Positions 23,701 to 35,910 are shown, numbered from the stretch's first letter. The stretch is DNA of 64,000 nt from Leptobrachium leishanense (GCA_009667805.1 CM019066.1:120915690-120979689); one strand, 5' to 3'. Numbers and translations are program-made. The notes: generated from the letters alone by a model not told the origin.

Positions 23701-24290
23701 TGTGGGGTGTAAAGAATGGAGATACTGTGGTCCAAAGCACCCCTACTTCTCATTAATCCTTTATAAATAAAATAAATAAATTCCAGCAAAATACTTCATA
23801 CAGATCAATAAGCAGCAAAAACGAACACTCTACTCCTCCTGACTGTCACAAATATCTATGATACCTACACGCAGACAATCTACCTACATGCCGGTTTTGG
23901 ATAGCCGGATTGCTAGGTACAGGGCAGGCAGACAGAACAAAGGAAGTCAATAAACCAGAACAAGTAATCATTCAGAGCCACGTAAATGCCAGAAGGGCAA
24001 GTCAGACAGAGCCAAGGATTAATGCCAGAACGGGTAGTCAGACAAAGCCAGGGTCATACACGGGAGAACTAAACAGCAACATATCAAGGAACGCACTGAG
24101 GAGGTTAAACCACGACAGGGCAATGAGCTCATTGCAGTCTCAGATGTTTTAATCTGGCAGGCGTCGTGCCATCACCCTGCGCCCCGCCTGCATCACCCAC
24201 CCGTGGCCGCTCTCGGCATTTACTTCCCTTGGCGGCCAGCCAGCGAGTAGTGAGGACGCTGCTGCCATCCACCGGGATGAGACGTGACAC
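23701..24290. other. No gene recognised; A-rich SINE-tail scrap at about 23757-23785
   Basis: AATCCTTTATAAATAAAATA at 23756-23775 matches the last bases of the SINE tail described at 508. Around 23930-24060 a loosely repeated AATGCCAGAACGGGTAGTCAGACA motif occurs two to three times. No coding region. Confidence 0.4.
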
Positions 24291-24780
24291 TGACCACTTT
24301 ATCTTTTTTAAAGTGGTCAGAACGTGTGCCCCGATCTGGAGAAAATGCAGGGTGAAATGAAGGAATTTCCTCTACCCCACACAGCATCACCAGCTGAGAT
24401 TTTTAATTTCCACAGCACCCTCTGAGACCGCCCGTTGATAGCAGTCTCAAAGAGACAGCCAAAGGATTGGATATGCCCTTGAGTGCGCAGCTCCGGTCCA
24501 TCTTTCTGTGCAGGCACTACAAAACCTCTGTATGTAAAGTGTGCAAGTCTGTAGGGTGTGTAGCCTGAAGTTCCTACACCACACAAGTTGTGTATAAGGG
24601 CAAATTGTGTAGAAAAGCTTCAGGGACTTACGAGTTGAAGAGGGGGACCTACATGTGGCGAGGGACAAAAGGGAGTAAAACCTCCAAAAAAACCAAAAAT
24701 TATTGGGCAGATGCTGTCAGCAGTATCTGTGCAATTATTTAAGGGCAAAAAAGGGAACTTTTAATAGAGTATCTCTTTAA
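24291..24780. mobile_element. TTAA MITE, second copy of the family split at 14760-20547
   Basis: The hairpin TGACCACTTTA / TAAAGTGGTCA and the segment CAATTATTTAAGGGCAAAAA are shared with the 14760/20547 element, and the right end TATCTCTTTAA ends in TTAA at 24777-24780. The extreme left end is lost or too diverged to place. Confidence 0.55.
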
Positions 24781-25300
24781 TGTAAATCACCATGATTAAT
24801 GATCTATATTACAAGAATAAATACATGTTCATTATTGTCTGCAAACAGTTATAGTAATTAAAATAGGTCAGGACACCAAAATCTATATTGCTTTGCACCT
24901 TCATCTATCTTGCTACCCAAGGTGCATTTTCTACATAATTTTCTGAAGTAAACAGATTAGCCGAGCAATTGTGTTACATACAATTTGTGAACTGTTCAAA
25001 ACCCACAATAAAAGGACTTTGCAAATTGTAGGTTAATGATAACATCCATTCAAATTCATAGACTTCTTCATAAATATAAGATTTCATGATTCAGCCTTTC
25101 AGTAAGGAGCGTGAGATTAGGTTGAAACATTGTGATTATATAGTTTAAGACCTCATAACCTGAGAAAATAGGCTAAAATAATATCTGGGGCAGGAGCAAT
25201 AAAAGTGATAAAATGAAGTGTTCCTTCTTCACATAATACTGATGGATACAGAGAACCAGTATATAAAAAGTAAGCATGTTTTCTGTCATGAGTATAGTAT
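24781..25300. other. No gene recognised
   Basis: AT-rich sequence without notable structure, up to the target duplication of the next hAT element. Confidence 0.4.
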
Positions 25301-25308
25301 TTCCACAT

Positions 25309-26407
25309 TAGACATGTGCATTCGTTTTAGTACTAAAACGATTTAGTCCGAATTTTGGGATAATTTAGTTTTAGTATGACTCAAAAGAAACGAAACTGCT
25401 CAGTACAAAAAACGAAAGAAACTAAAATAAAATGCACTACATTTTAGTTTCAATCCTTTTTGTGATATTATATTGATGAGTGAAGGAGACCAGCAATGAA
25501 GAACGCAACATCGCAACATCCGAAGTTCTGCACCCTCCACATGCCAATGCAGGAGGATGTTCTATACAGAGAGGGACATTAATTCAGGAGGATGTTCTAT
25601 ATATTATACAGAGAGGGGTATTAATTAATGCAGGTGGATGTTGTATACATTATACAGAGAGGGGTATTAATTAATGCAGGTGATGTTGTATACATTATAC
25701 AGAGAGGGGTATTAATTAATGCAGGTGGATGTTGTATACATTATACAGAGGGGTATTAATTAATGCAGGAGGATGTTCTAAACATTATACAGAGAGGAGC
25801 CTTTTTTTTTTTTTAGCCCTTTAAATCCAGTGGCTGTGAGCGCTGAGATCGGCTGCTTGTTACATTATCTCTCAGTACAATGTATCAGGCTCAGCTGTTA
25901 CAGTAACTGACTGCTGCTCATCACAGCGCTCAGAGTTTCAGTAAAACAAGGAAATAATATTGTTCTAACGTCTTCTATATAAAAATATTATTTACTAGTT
26001 TTACTGAAACTCTGAGCGCTGTGATGAGCAGCAGTCAGTTACTGTAACAGCTTTGCCTGACACTGGCAGTATTACAATGTTGGTGCTAACTTAACCAGAG
26101 CTGTTGTAACTGAAAACCTCCATAGGCTATAATAGCTCTGGGAAGTTTACAACAGCTCTGGTTAAGTTAGCACCAGCTATATTAATATGGCCCACATTGT
26201 GCTGAGAGTGAGAGATACTGTAACAAGCAGCGATCTCAGCCCTCTGAGGAGCCACTACTATAGTAATTGTATCCACTGGTTTTCGGATGAATGAAATTAG
26301 TTTTCATACTAAAGAACTGAAAACGAATTTCTTTAGCAACTAAATAAATTGCATTTTAGTACTAATGCATTAGTTCAAAACGAAATTTTGTGCTGTGCAC
26401 ATGTCTA
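25309..26407. mobile_element. hAT-type non-autonomous element with foldback interior
   Basis: The ends TAGACATGTGCA and TGCACATGTCTA are perfect inverted repeats, flanked by the 8-bp duplication TTCCACAT (25301-25308 and 26408-26415). Inside are a 48-bp tandem array and two long inverted repeats, one around GACTGCTGCTCATCACAGCG (about 25909 and 26020) and one around GTGCTAACTTAACCAGAGCT (about 26082 and 26155). No transposase is encoded. Confidence 0.9.
25545..25797 (+). repeat. 48-bp tandem repeat inside the hAT element
   Basis: Five to six copies of a unit close to TGCAGGTGGATGTTGTATAC followed by ATTATACAGAGAGGGGTATT and AATTAA. The first copy is shortened. It is the same structural idea, with a different unit, as the 52-bp array in the element at 34886. 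Confidence 0.9.
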
Positions 26408-26533
26408 TTCCACATAGTATTATTAACTCACGCCCCAACCATAAAAATGAATCCTTACTTTTTGCATTCTTTAAAAAAAGAAAACTATTTTTTACAGTAA
26501 AATATTGATGCAGGTTTCTGCACTAAACACTAA

Positions 26534-27244
26534 GGGCCCTATTACTTACTTGGTGCTCAAATGGGGACACTAGTAATGTGGAAAACCTGCACCTGCAGGT
26601 TTCCACGTTAGCATCCCCATTTTAGCACCATATTCCAGGGCAGGCACTAATTCAGCAGCCTGTCACTGAATGCAGCGCTAACCACGTTGATACTCGCGGC
26701 AGTGCTTCCTCGCCACTGCAAGTATCACCACCTCGATTCCATATGGACTCCATGGAGGTTTGCAGTGCTGGGCAGTCAGTCCTGCGCAATCTAGCTCTTG
26801 TGAGATTGCGCAGCCTCGAAGTGACCATGGATCATTTGTCCCCAGTCTCACTCTGCTCATGGCGGATCAGGCCACCATTCTCTCTGCGGGATGAGAGGTG
26901 AGTATCTGATTTATTTGGTTTAGCTGGTGCTAACTGATTCTGCAGAAGGGGAATCGGCACCAGCTTCTGGGTGATGGTAAAAATCAGTTTGACCCATCGG
27001 TGCGGTAATTAGCGTGTGGACTTTGTAATACCATTTCTTATACTAGTGCTAATTACTGATTGTGCACCCTATACTTAGTACAGTAAGCTCACGCAAGCGA
27101 ACGCAATCACTGATGCAGTAATGGATTTTTACATCGTTTACCGTTAGGAAGGTAATATGAGGACATGCGTTAAAGTCACTTATCCTGACGCTAACGCTTA
27201 CTCACCTGAACGCTACAGTTAGTGTTCACAAGGGAATTGTGCCC
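26534..27244. mobile_element. Probable PIF/Harbinger-like MITE
   Basis: The ends GGGCCC and GTGCCC lie directly inside a TAA on both sides (26531-26533 and 27245-27247), fitting the 3-bp TWA duplication of PIF/Harbinger. The terminal repeat is short. An internal inverted repeat (CCTGCACCTGCAGGTTTCCA near 26585) supports a MITE. No ORF is present. Confidence 0.45.
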
Positions 27245-27247
27245 TAA

Positions 27248-28119
27248 GTTTAACCCTAACCTTAAAACAGAAATACTAACCCTAAAACGAACACTAGTGG
27301 GGTTGGGCCTCTTGTGCTGTACTTGTGTCATAAAAAGTGTGGTGTTATCTTACGTAGAAAATTTACACACATCCAAGTTTTTGATACGAGTACACTGAAT
27401 TTTGAGGTGGCCAAGTTCATGCAACATTATTGAAAAGGCAACATTTTCATTTGTAGCCAGAACGTAGCAACTTGCTGAAAGTAAAACCTCACTCAATAAC
27501 AACAAGTTGAATTTAATGAACTAACAGAAATGGTACTAATTTTAAATCAGTCATCTAAGATCCCTTCAGTTGGTATCAATTTTTTGCCGATACACCATTG
27601 GACATCACTGGAGATAGACTTGTTGTGAGCATAAGTTTATGATTTGTGTGTTTTATTCCCATGTGAATTACGAAGGGGAAAAAAAGGCTTCTAGATTTAT
27701 CTCAATGGCTCCTTAAGCATTGCCTCACATTTAAGAATCTTTTAATGAGGCCTTTCCAAGGTACTTTCATAAAAATAAATAAAGTGTATTGACAATTCTG
27801 AATAAATTTTTTTTATTTCCACGATTATATTTCTTGCTCGGATTAAAGCGTCAGAGGCTGTGAAATCCAGTATTCTTAGCGTTCTGTACTTTTCTTCAAA
27901 CTATGAAGAGGTTAATTGCGTAATTTTAGAGGAACATTAAAGAACATGTTTAATTCATTCGGATATTATCAAGATTGCTTTTAGCTAGGCAGAGTTGATG
28001 ACATAAGCATTTTTTCTTAATTTCTAGAGATAAATATTTATGATGCGCCTTCATACTAGGTTTGTGCCATGTAACACTTTCACAGCTCGTAAGCCTGTCT
28101 TTGCTTAGGAATGCACATC
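27248..28119. other. No gene recognised
   Basis: AT-rich sequence. The first 60 bp hold scattered CCCTAA words but not a telomere-like array. Confidence 0.4.
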
Positions 28120-28542
28120 TAAGGCTGGGGTCAGACCAGCGCACTTTTAACGTGCGTTCTGGCGCACTTAATTACGGCCGCACTAGCAGCAAATGACGGG
28201 CAATGACGGCCAATATACGAAGTACGGTCGCACGAAAGTCCGGCCGCGCAACGCAAGTGGAAAATGAACGCATTTTTTCGAGAACGCAGAACCGCTAGTA
28301 CTGACGTACAGAGTGCGCTGCGTCCGCTAGCGGTGTGTGTGTGTGATTTGGAGACGTCAGACCCTGCTCGTGTCCGGCCAACATAACGTCCAGACACCCA
28401 AAGCTTCCTGGTTTGGATCCGTAAAAAATCACGCAAGAAAATGCGCATCGTATGACCGTTTTCGCGAAAAAATACGTCAATGCGTTCAGACGCACTTTTT
28501 TACGTTCGCGTGTAAAAATGCTTTCGTTTGACCCTAGCCTTA
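28120..28542 (+). mobile_element. PIF/Harbinger-like MITE (GGCTGGGGTCAGAC family), copy 1
   Basis: The inverted ends are GGCTGGGGTCAGAC and TTTGACCCTAGCC. The interior is CpG-rich, with GCGCACTTTTAACGTGCG near the end, CGCTAGTACTGACGTACAGA and CCGGCCAACATAACGTCCAG. Copies in the other orientation lie at 32868-33283 and 62579-63001. The flanks are TAA and TTA. CpG retention is higher than in surrounding DNA. No coding capacity. Confidence 0.8.
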
Positions 28543-29855
28543 AGGCCATCCCCTACAGGAAGAGCTAGAAGAGAAGTTCTACTAAAGACAATCCAATGTG
28601 CATAAACATATTAAATTCCAACACTTCTCTTATCTGAACTTTCATTAGCTGTGTATAAATGATCCGATATTGTGATGAATTGAAGGGTGGATGGTGCACA
28701 ATGAGTAGGTGAAAATGGCCATTTAGAAAGCATCTAAAATAATGATGGGATAAGGTAGCATGGAGGGGAAATAGTGCTCATTTCTTTTCTGTAGCCACTA
28801 TACTTATGAGGCAGTAAATGCATAATATATGGTTAAATTAGTCCTGCGCCAAGTACTCAGGGAAAAAATGGGCTGTCATTATTATTTCAGAGAGTAATTG
28901 ACATGTGCCTGTGATTGCCTATCTAGCATTAATGGTGTAGGTAACTGCCTCATAAATTAAATAGAAAATTATATCTACATAATTATACTGTAGACCTGCC
29001 TGTATGACTGTATAATAAATAATGGATTTTGTTCTTGGGGTTTCTCAGCAGCACTGATTAGATGGTATCAGACAGCAACAGAATCTATTTTTCATTGGAC
29101 AGGACTTTACTGGAACCATTATTTCCCTCAATAAGTCACTGCATAAGTAATATTAATTTCTACCTGCATGAGCCAATTAACCTGATCTTTGTACAGTAGG
29201 AATTTCAAGTCTTTGAGGAGAAAAACTGAGTGAAACTAGAATGTGCAGATTAGCTTTATCGATGTCATAGGATAGAGGCACAATGAAGGTCCTGAAAAAC
29301 AGTAACATGCATTTTAGCCATATTTATTAGCTAAAGTTAACCTTTAAAAAACTATGGATTGAGAAATTTTATGCAAAATGCTTGGTTTTTAATATATTTT
29401 TTATTATTTTAACTGTAGTTTATGTATAGTTTCTTTTTAATTTTATGTTTAGCCAATAAATATATTATTCTACTTTTAAGTTAGTCCTCGACAATAAGGT
29501 CCATGAGACCCAGACATCCTTTCTGAAGGTTGGTCATTGCCATAAATGCCACAAACGAGAGAGACCACAAAAGCATAGCAAGTCTTCTAATTGTAAGGTC
29601 CATTTGGATCATTCCTCTAATTACATCAATGGAAGTGTTTTACTGATAACGTTACAGAAAAGATCCTGTCTATGTGGTAAAGATGGAAGTGGTCATCCCC
29701 ATTGACTTCTGGTGAATACAAAAGAGTCAGTACGGAGTGCTCTAGAAATTGTGAGTGTGGTCCTTGGGGTCATTGAAAGGGAAACGCACACTTGTAAACC
29801 ATACGGAGCTCTTGTCTTTTCCTACCTATAGCATTCTTGTTCTTAAACTGATCCT
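28543..29855. other. No gene or element recognised
   Basis: About 1.3 kb of AT-rich sequence, possibly single-copy. Stops are frequent in all frames. Confidence 0.4.
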
Positions 29856-29923
29856 TATTTATAAACTATTTTACCGGGAAGGATACATTGAGATTTCTCT
29901 CGTTTTCAAGTATGTCGCAATAT
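29856..29923 (-). repeat. SINE/LINE 3' tail hairpin module
   Basis: TTTATAAACTATTTTACCGG, then GAAGGATACATTGAGATTTC and CTCGTTTTCAAGTATGTC. It is the minus-orientation version of the tail at 508-585. It has no tRNA-like head, so it is truncated or belongs to a LINE end. Confidence 0.7.
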
Positions 29924-30102
29924 AAGGTGGTTTGGGGATACAAAAAGTATTGACGGTACAATACACCACTGTATTAAATTATCACATCTATAGCCATATT
30001 TTTTATGTCCTTTGAGGATATCCTTCATTGAGGTTTGTACTATTGTCTGTGCGTTTTGGAGTCGCCACACTTCATACACTCTCATTTGGCTGCACTTGTT
30101 AG

Positions 30103-31404
30103 TAGGGATGCACCGATACAGATACTAGTATCGGTATCGGGGCCGATATTGCCGTTTGCACGAGTACTTGTTACTCGTGCAAACGGCCGATACATCCCGC
30201 CGATACCGGAAGCCGGCGCTGGGCCGGCTTGCCGGTATCCGCGGGGCTGGGGAAGCTGGCCGCGTGCATGTAAAGCACGCGGCCAGCGTTCCCCTCCGGC
30301 GCGCCAAATACTCACCCTTCCTGAAGTTCCGGTCGCTGGGCAGTGATGCGTTCCTGCGGCCACTGGGCGCTCCTGTGACGCGGCCTCTCGGCTGGAGGCA
30401 GCGTCACAGATGCGCCCGGCGGCCACGTGACCGCATCACTGCCCAGCGACCGGAACTTCAGGAAGGGTGAGTATTTGGCGCGCCGGAGGGGAACGCTGGC
30501 CGCGTGCTTTACATGCACACGGCCAGCGTTCGAGCTGGGGGCAAATCCATGAGAGCTGGGGCAATCCATGAGACCTGGGGGCAAATCCATGAGACCTGGG
30601 GGCAAATCCATGAGACCTGGGGGCCAATCCATGAGACCTGGGGCCAATCCATGAGACCTGGGGCCAATCCATGAGGCCAATCCATGAGACCTGGGGCAAA
30701 TCCATGAGACCTGGGGGCCAATCCATGAGACCTGGGGCAAATCCATGAGACCTGGGGGCAAATCCATGAGACCTGGGGGCCAATCCATGAGACCTGGGGG
30801 CCAATCCATGAGACCTGGGGCCAATCCATGAGACCTGGGGGCCAATCCATGAGACCTGGGGCCAATCCATGAGACCTGGGGGCAATCCATGAGACATGGG
30901 GCAAATCCATGAGACCTGGGGCAAATCCATGAGACCTGGGGGCCAATCCATGAGACCTGGGGGCAAATCCATGAGACCTGGGGCAAATCCATGAGACCTG
31001 GGGCCAATCCATAAAACCTGGGGCAAATCCATGAGACCTGGGTGCCAATCCATGAGACCTGGGGGCAAATCCATGAGACCTGGGGGCAAATCCATGAGAC
31101 CTGGGGGACATATCCATCAGAGCTGGGGCAAATCCATGTGAGCTGGGGGCAAATCCATGTGAGCTGGGGCAAACCCATGTGAGCTGGGGGCAAACCCATG
31201 TGAGCTGGGGGCAAATCCATGAGACCTGGGGGCAAATCCATGTGAGCTGCAGTCAATCTCATATAAATTTTTATGAGGTCTGTTCCTATTGGAAAGCGTC
31301 ACATAACATTAAATAAAAGTATCGGTACTCGGTATCGGTGAGTACTTTTAAAAAGTATCGGTACTCGTACTCGGTCTTAAAAAAGTGGTATCGGTGCATC
31401 CCTA
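30103..31404. mobile_element. hAT element of the TAGGGATGCACCGATA family, copy 1
   Basis: The ends TAGGGATGCACCGATAC and ATCGGTGCATCCCTA are inverted repeats, and both sides carry the 8-bp duplication CTTGTTAG (30095-30102 and 31405-31412). Next to the left end is a palindrome around GATACTAGTATC. A foldback of about 85 bp pairs 30266-30351 with about 30431-30516. A minisatellite then fills 30530-31240. It encodes no transposase. Two more copies are at 39664-40651 and 43729-50927. Confidence 0.93.
30535..31240 (-). repeat. 20-22-bp minisatellite, more than 30 copies
   Basis: The unit is CCATGAGACCTGGGGGCAAA (plus AT), varying to CCATGAGACCTGGGGCCAAT and, at the right, CCATGTGAGCTGGGGGCAAA. 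Three ORFs of 200-316 codons on the minus strand arise only from this periodicity. The same basic unit, inverted, fills the sister hAT element at 39780-40050. Confidence 0.95.
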
Positions 31405-31520
31405 CTTGTTAGTTTGTAATATCTATATTTTTTTACTGAAAGAAAACGCCTTTGTCTGGCACACACTTTGCACGTTGGGTCAACATGCGAGAGTATCACC
31501 TGAGCACATTAGGTTACAAG

Positions 31521-31758
31521 CAGGGGTGGACTGACAACTAATGGGGCCCCCGGGCAATAGGAGATCCTGGGGGCCCATGTGCCATGCCCACAAAAGATTA
31601 AATCCACCCCAAAAACATGCATAACCGACATGTACATTGTTGTGTTAAAGAATTTATTTCTTCACACAATTTTCTAAATAATGATTTTACTGAGTTAAGA
31701 GAATCCACTAGGGTCCAACAGCGAATTGGGGGAATTGATGCACACACTACCCTCTGCA

Positions 31759-31789
<31 letters not shown>

Positions 31790-32657
31790 TACCCCCTGCT
31801 CTCAAACACACACACTACCCCCTGCTCTCACTCACACACACACACACACACTGCTCCCTGCTCTCAAACATACACACCCACACACTACCCCCTGCTCTCA
31901 AACACACACACACTACCCTCTGCTCTCAAACACACACAAACAAACACACTTTACCCCTGCTCTCAAACACACACAAACCCCTGCTCTCAAACACACACTC
32001 ACACTACCCAGCCCTCAAATACACACACACACTGCCCCTGCTCTAAAAACACACACACGCACACACTACCCCTGCTCTCAAACACACACACACACTGCCC
32101 CCTACTCACACACACGCACTACCCCCTGCTCTCAAACACACATACACACTACCCCCTGCTCTCAAACACACACACACTACCCCCTGCTCACACATACACC
32201 ACCTCTGCTCACACACACAACCCCCCCTTGTCACACAAACCACCCTCTCTGCGCACACACACACACCACACACCTGCTTGTTACATACTTACAACAGGCT
32301 GGAATCATTTCCTGTCCCTCTCCTGGGTCTTGGCTGGGCTCTCTCCACTCCCCCTCCCTGCACGTGCTGGACACTTCCAGCACAGCAGAGAAGGCTCTGC
32401 TTTGCACTGTTGTGGAGAGGGAAGGGCCAGCATGTCCCCATGTGAGCTACTGGTCTGGCAGTCTTGTCCCCCCTACTCCCAGCAGGGCCTTTACTTCCGG
32501 AGTAGCATGTGGGAGTCTGATCCCACACGCTGGCCGATCAAATGGGAGACCAGGTGCCTGTCTGATCCCTGCCTGGACTGCAGGGTCAAACTGGGCCCCC
32601 CCGCCCATCCGGGCCCTCGGGCGGCACCCGAGTGCATGATGGGTTAGTCCACCCCTG
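31521..32657. mobile_element. hAT-like MITE with CAGGGGTGGACTGAC ends
   Basis: The inverted ends are CAGGGGTGGACTGAC and GTTAGTCCACCCCTG. The flanking 8-mers GTTACAAG and GTTACACC agree at six of eight positions. The interior is dominated by a CA-rich minisatellite, followed by GC-rich sequence and CGGGCCCTCGGGC before the right end. A 340-codon open frame across it (31617-32639) is a by-product of the repeat. Confidence 0.75.
31741..32280 (+). repeat. CA-rich minisatellite
   Basis: Repeats of (CA)n CTACCCCCTGCTCTCAAA with unit length varying from about 24 to 45 bp, because the CA run itself changes length. Its His-Thr rich translation is not a gene. Confidence 0.9.
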
Positions 32658-32867
32658 GTTACACCTCAAAAAAGGTGCCTTTTAAAAAAAATGTTCCCTA
32701 ATGTTATGACAGTAAAGAAAAAAGTTCTATTTCATGTAAAAAAATAAAGCATTTACACCATTTTTTCAGTCAAACTTAGTGCCATATTAGCATCATTTTA
32801 CTGGTGCTGGTGTTTCTTTTAGGGTTAGGGGTTTTGTTACAATTTGTGCTTGTTTTAGGCTAGGGTC

Positions 32868-33283
32868 AGACTAACGCATTTTTCGCGTTGTCCGTGAAAA
32901 AGTGCGTTCGAACGAATGGATGCATTTTTTCACGGAATACGCGATAGCGGTCATACGATGCGCATTTTCGTCCGTGATTTTGTACGGATCGTCAATAAAA
33001 CCCTTTTTGTGTCTGGACGTTATGTTGGCCGGACATTAGCAGCGTCTGACGTCTCCTAATCACGCACACACGCCGCTAGCGGACGCAGCGCACTCTGTAC
33101 GTCCGTACTAGCGGTTTCCCGTTCTCGAAAAAATGCGTTCGTTTGCCACTTGCGTTGCGCAGCCGCACTTTCGTGCGGCCGTTCTTCGTATGCTGCCCGG
33201 CATTGGACGTCATTTGCTGCTAGCACGGCCGTGATTTCGTGCTGCTAAACGCACGTTGATACTGCGTTAGTCTGACCCCAGCC
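32868..33283 (-). mobile_element. PIF/Harbinger-like MITE (GGCTGGGGTCAGAC family), copy 2
   Basis: The ends GGCTAGGGTCAGAC and GTCTGACCCCAGCC are inverted, with TTA on both sides (32865-32867 and 33284-33286). The interior is the reverse complement of copy 1 with CCGGACATTAGCAGCGTCTG and CCGCTAGCGGACGCAGCGCA. Confidence 0.85.
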
Positions 33284-33286
33284 TTA

Positions 33287-34713
33287 GTGTTTGGGTTAAT
33301 CCTAATAGTAAGCATATCCAATAGATTCTCTATTATTTTTAAGCAACAGATCTGTTCCTTAAGTTAACATGAGCGTAGCAATCACTAGAAGAAAAAGGAG
33401 CAGAATCTGCTGGCTAAAATTGAAGTGAAAATGTAGCAGTTCATGGTGGTTAGGGTTAACACTAACCCTATCTCTAAAAGTAACCCTAACCCCAAAACAC
33501 CATCATCAGTAAAATGATGCAAAATCAGTATGGTAAAAAAATATGGCATGCTTTTGCACCGTTAAGACTTTTGCTCCCTAACATCCAAATGTTATGGAGA
33601 ATTTTTGAAAGGCGACTTATTGATGCATTGTGTGTCCGTGAGGTGGTGTCATTATGATTGTATAAGAGAAAATAAGTCTTGCAATTCCTTCCAGTGAAAA
33701 GTATTTATCGCTACCTGAGGATAGAAACTAAGAAATCGTCTTGCTCTTTTTATGTGTTCATGTAGCTCTGGCTCCCATCCATCAAATGAAACCATCAACA
33801 GTGAAATGATAACGTTGCAGATGTCAAAAGAGCAGATCTTTTATCCTTTCACACCAATTCACAAAAGGAGAAAAATTATGATGACTTCTGATGAACAAAA
33901 AAAAAATCATTAGATTTGAAATGTTCCTCTCTATCACAATAATTTCCTTTCCAAATTTATTCCCTCGCATCTTTTATTGGAACACGTTGAGGCGCATTGC
34001 ATTATTTATGCTTTCACTAGAAAATAGAATTTTAGAAAGTTAGCAAAGCAGGAAGTCAGCCAATACTTCTCTTTAGAAGAGCGGATAAGATTAATAATTT
34101 AGGAACTTTGCCACTAACTTCAGAATTTCCCTCATTGGCTGCCAGGTTTAACAGAGAAGAAAACAATGTTATCTCGATCTTTTACACAGTGAGAAAGCTT
34201 GAGCGGGGACAAGAGCGTACATCAAATCATACATTTAACAGAGCAGCTTCTTTTTTATTACTCTGCATAATTAAAATATTTCAGGGATAAAAAGGTAAAA
34301 TATTTAGAATACCTTACGAAGTGGTTTCACTTTATTCTGTTTATTCGATATATATAAATAAGCATTGGTTATGAGACTTGATTTTGGATTGTTCCAAGCC
34401 TGGCAATGCAGGTTTGAATGTGCATTCTAGTTTTGATAGTACAGGAAATACTTGCAGTTTTTCTACTTTCACAGGATTTATCTTAAAAATAGATACTATG
34501 TCAAGAACTGATTTCTGAACTGGAAAAGAAGAAGTGCCACGCGGAGCTTTAAGTAATAACAGCTAAGACGTGCAAGGATCTGACTAGTGGGTTAATCTTA
34601 CTTCCTATAAAGACACGGGGGTACTATGGACTGATTGGAGGTATAGCTCACTCTATCACTTTGAAACCAACATATACACCAAAAGACCCCTAAACATCTA
34701 CACACCACCAATG

Positions 34714-34747
<34 letters not shown>

Positions 34748-34877
34748 GAGCTCTTCTAGTTATGGCAGGAATGGTGGTGACCTCATCAGCCAAACAAAGG
34801 CAACAGGTCATACTGTTAGAATGTAGCGATTTGGTAAAAACAGAGATGTAAGCGGACCCACAAGTCAAAGGTGTGAT
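33287..34877. other. No gene recognised; (TA)n microsatellite at 34716-34744
   Basis: About 1.6 kb of AT-rich DNA. A GGGTTA/TAACCC cluster at 33450-33495 is irregular. A TA dinucleotide run lies at 34716-34744. No coding region. Confidence 0.45.
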
Positions 34878-34885
34878 GTCAGAAT

Positions 34886-35910
34886 TAGAGATGTGCACAG
34901 CTGAGAATTTTGTTTCGGTCTTTTAGATTCGGGTCGTTTCGGACTGTTTTCCTTTCGATTCGGTGATTCGAAATTTCAGATCGATTCGGTGATTCAAGTT
35001 ATTTTGGTGATTGGATCATTTCGGCGATTCGGATCATTCGGGTGATTTGGCTCAGTTTGGTTTTTTATTGCTTATTTAAGAATGGGAAGTAGATTTACTA
35101 CTAATAAAACGAAAGTTCCTTTACTTATTTATTCTTTTAAGATTTTTTTTAAGCATTTTCTGGGTGAAATTTTAGATTTCTTAACTTTTTTAAAGAAACA
35201 AGGCTTTTTAACCCATAGGTTTCAATGCAGCATATGAGTCCGTACACTGTCGGGCAGCACCTCTACAGTATAATAATGCATCATATGAATCCGCACACTG
35301 CCGGGCAGCAACTCTACAGTATAATTAATGCAGCATAAGATTCCGTACACTGCCGGGCAGCACCTCTACAGTATAATAATGCAGCATATGAATCCGCACA
35401 CTGCCGGGCAGCACCTCTACAGTATAATAATGCAGCATATGAATCCGCACACTGCCGGGCAGCACCTCTACAGTATAATTAATGCAGCATATGTACCCGT
35501 ACACTGCCGGCCAGAACCTCTACAGTATAATTAATGCAGCATATGTATCCGCACACTGCCGGGTAGCACTTCTACAGAATAATGCAGCATATGAATCTGC
35601 ACACTGCCGGGCAGCACCTCTACAGTATAATTACTGCAGCATAAAAACGAAAAACCAACTGAACCTAATGACCCGAATCACTGAAATGATCCAAACGCCG
35701 AAATGACCCGAATCACCGAATAGACCCGATTTATCGAAATGGACCCGAAATTTAGAATCATCCGAATTATCGAATCGAATGACTCGAAATTTAGAATTGA
35801 TCCGAAATTTCGTGTGGTAGACATTTCGGATTCGGGATGCCCTCGGAAGCACAAAAATGGTCAATTTCGTCTGAAAATCGATTCGGTACGGAACGAATTG
35901 CACATCCCTT
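34886..35910. mobile_element. hAT-type non-autonomous element with TTCGG-rich arms
   Basis: The ends TAGAGATGTGCAC and GCACATCCCTT are flanked by the 8-bp duplication GTCAGAAT (34878-34885 and 35911-35918). The arms consist of short degenerate repeats of GATTCGG / CCGAATC (left about 34925-35060, right about 35660-35890) that are mutually inverted. A 52-bp tandem array fills the middle. No ORF of interest. Confidence 0.85.
35222..35640 (+). repeat. 52-bp tandem repeat inside the hAT element
   Basis: About eight copies of ATGCAGCATATGAATCCGCA followed by CACTGCCGGGCAGCACCTCT and ACAGTATAATA. Copies 3 to 5 are almost identical, so the array has expanded recently. Confidence 0.95.

Noticed and set aside
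30312..31262. 316-, 219- and 202-codon minus-strand ORFs
   Set aside because: Translations of the 20-22-bp minisatellite in three frames (HGFAPRS, WICPQVS and GLMDLPP words). No protein family.
31617..32639. 340-codon His/Thr-rich ORF
   Set aside because: It comes from CA-rich repeat DNA inside a hAT-like MITE. The unique ends of the frame show no domain.
33450..33495. Interstitial telomeric repeat (GGGTTA/CCCTAA words)
   Set aside because: The words are irregular, few and in both orientations, with no run of TTAGGG units. The same applies to 27243-27290.
35222..35640. CRISPR-like array
   Set aside because: The repeat unit is continuous with no unique spacers, in a vertebrate transposon context. 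It is a 52-bp tandem repeat.
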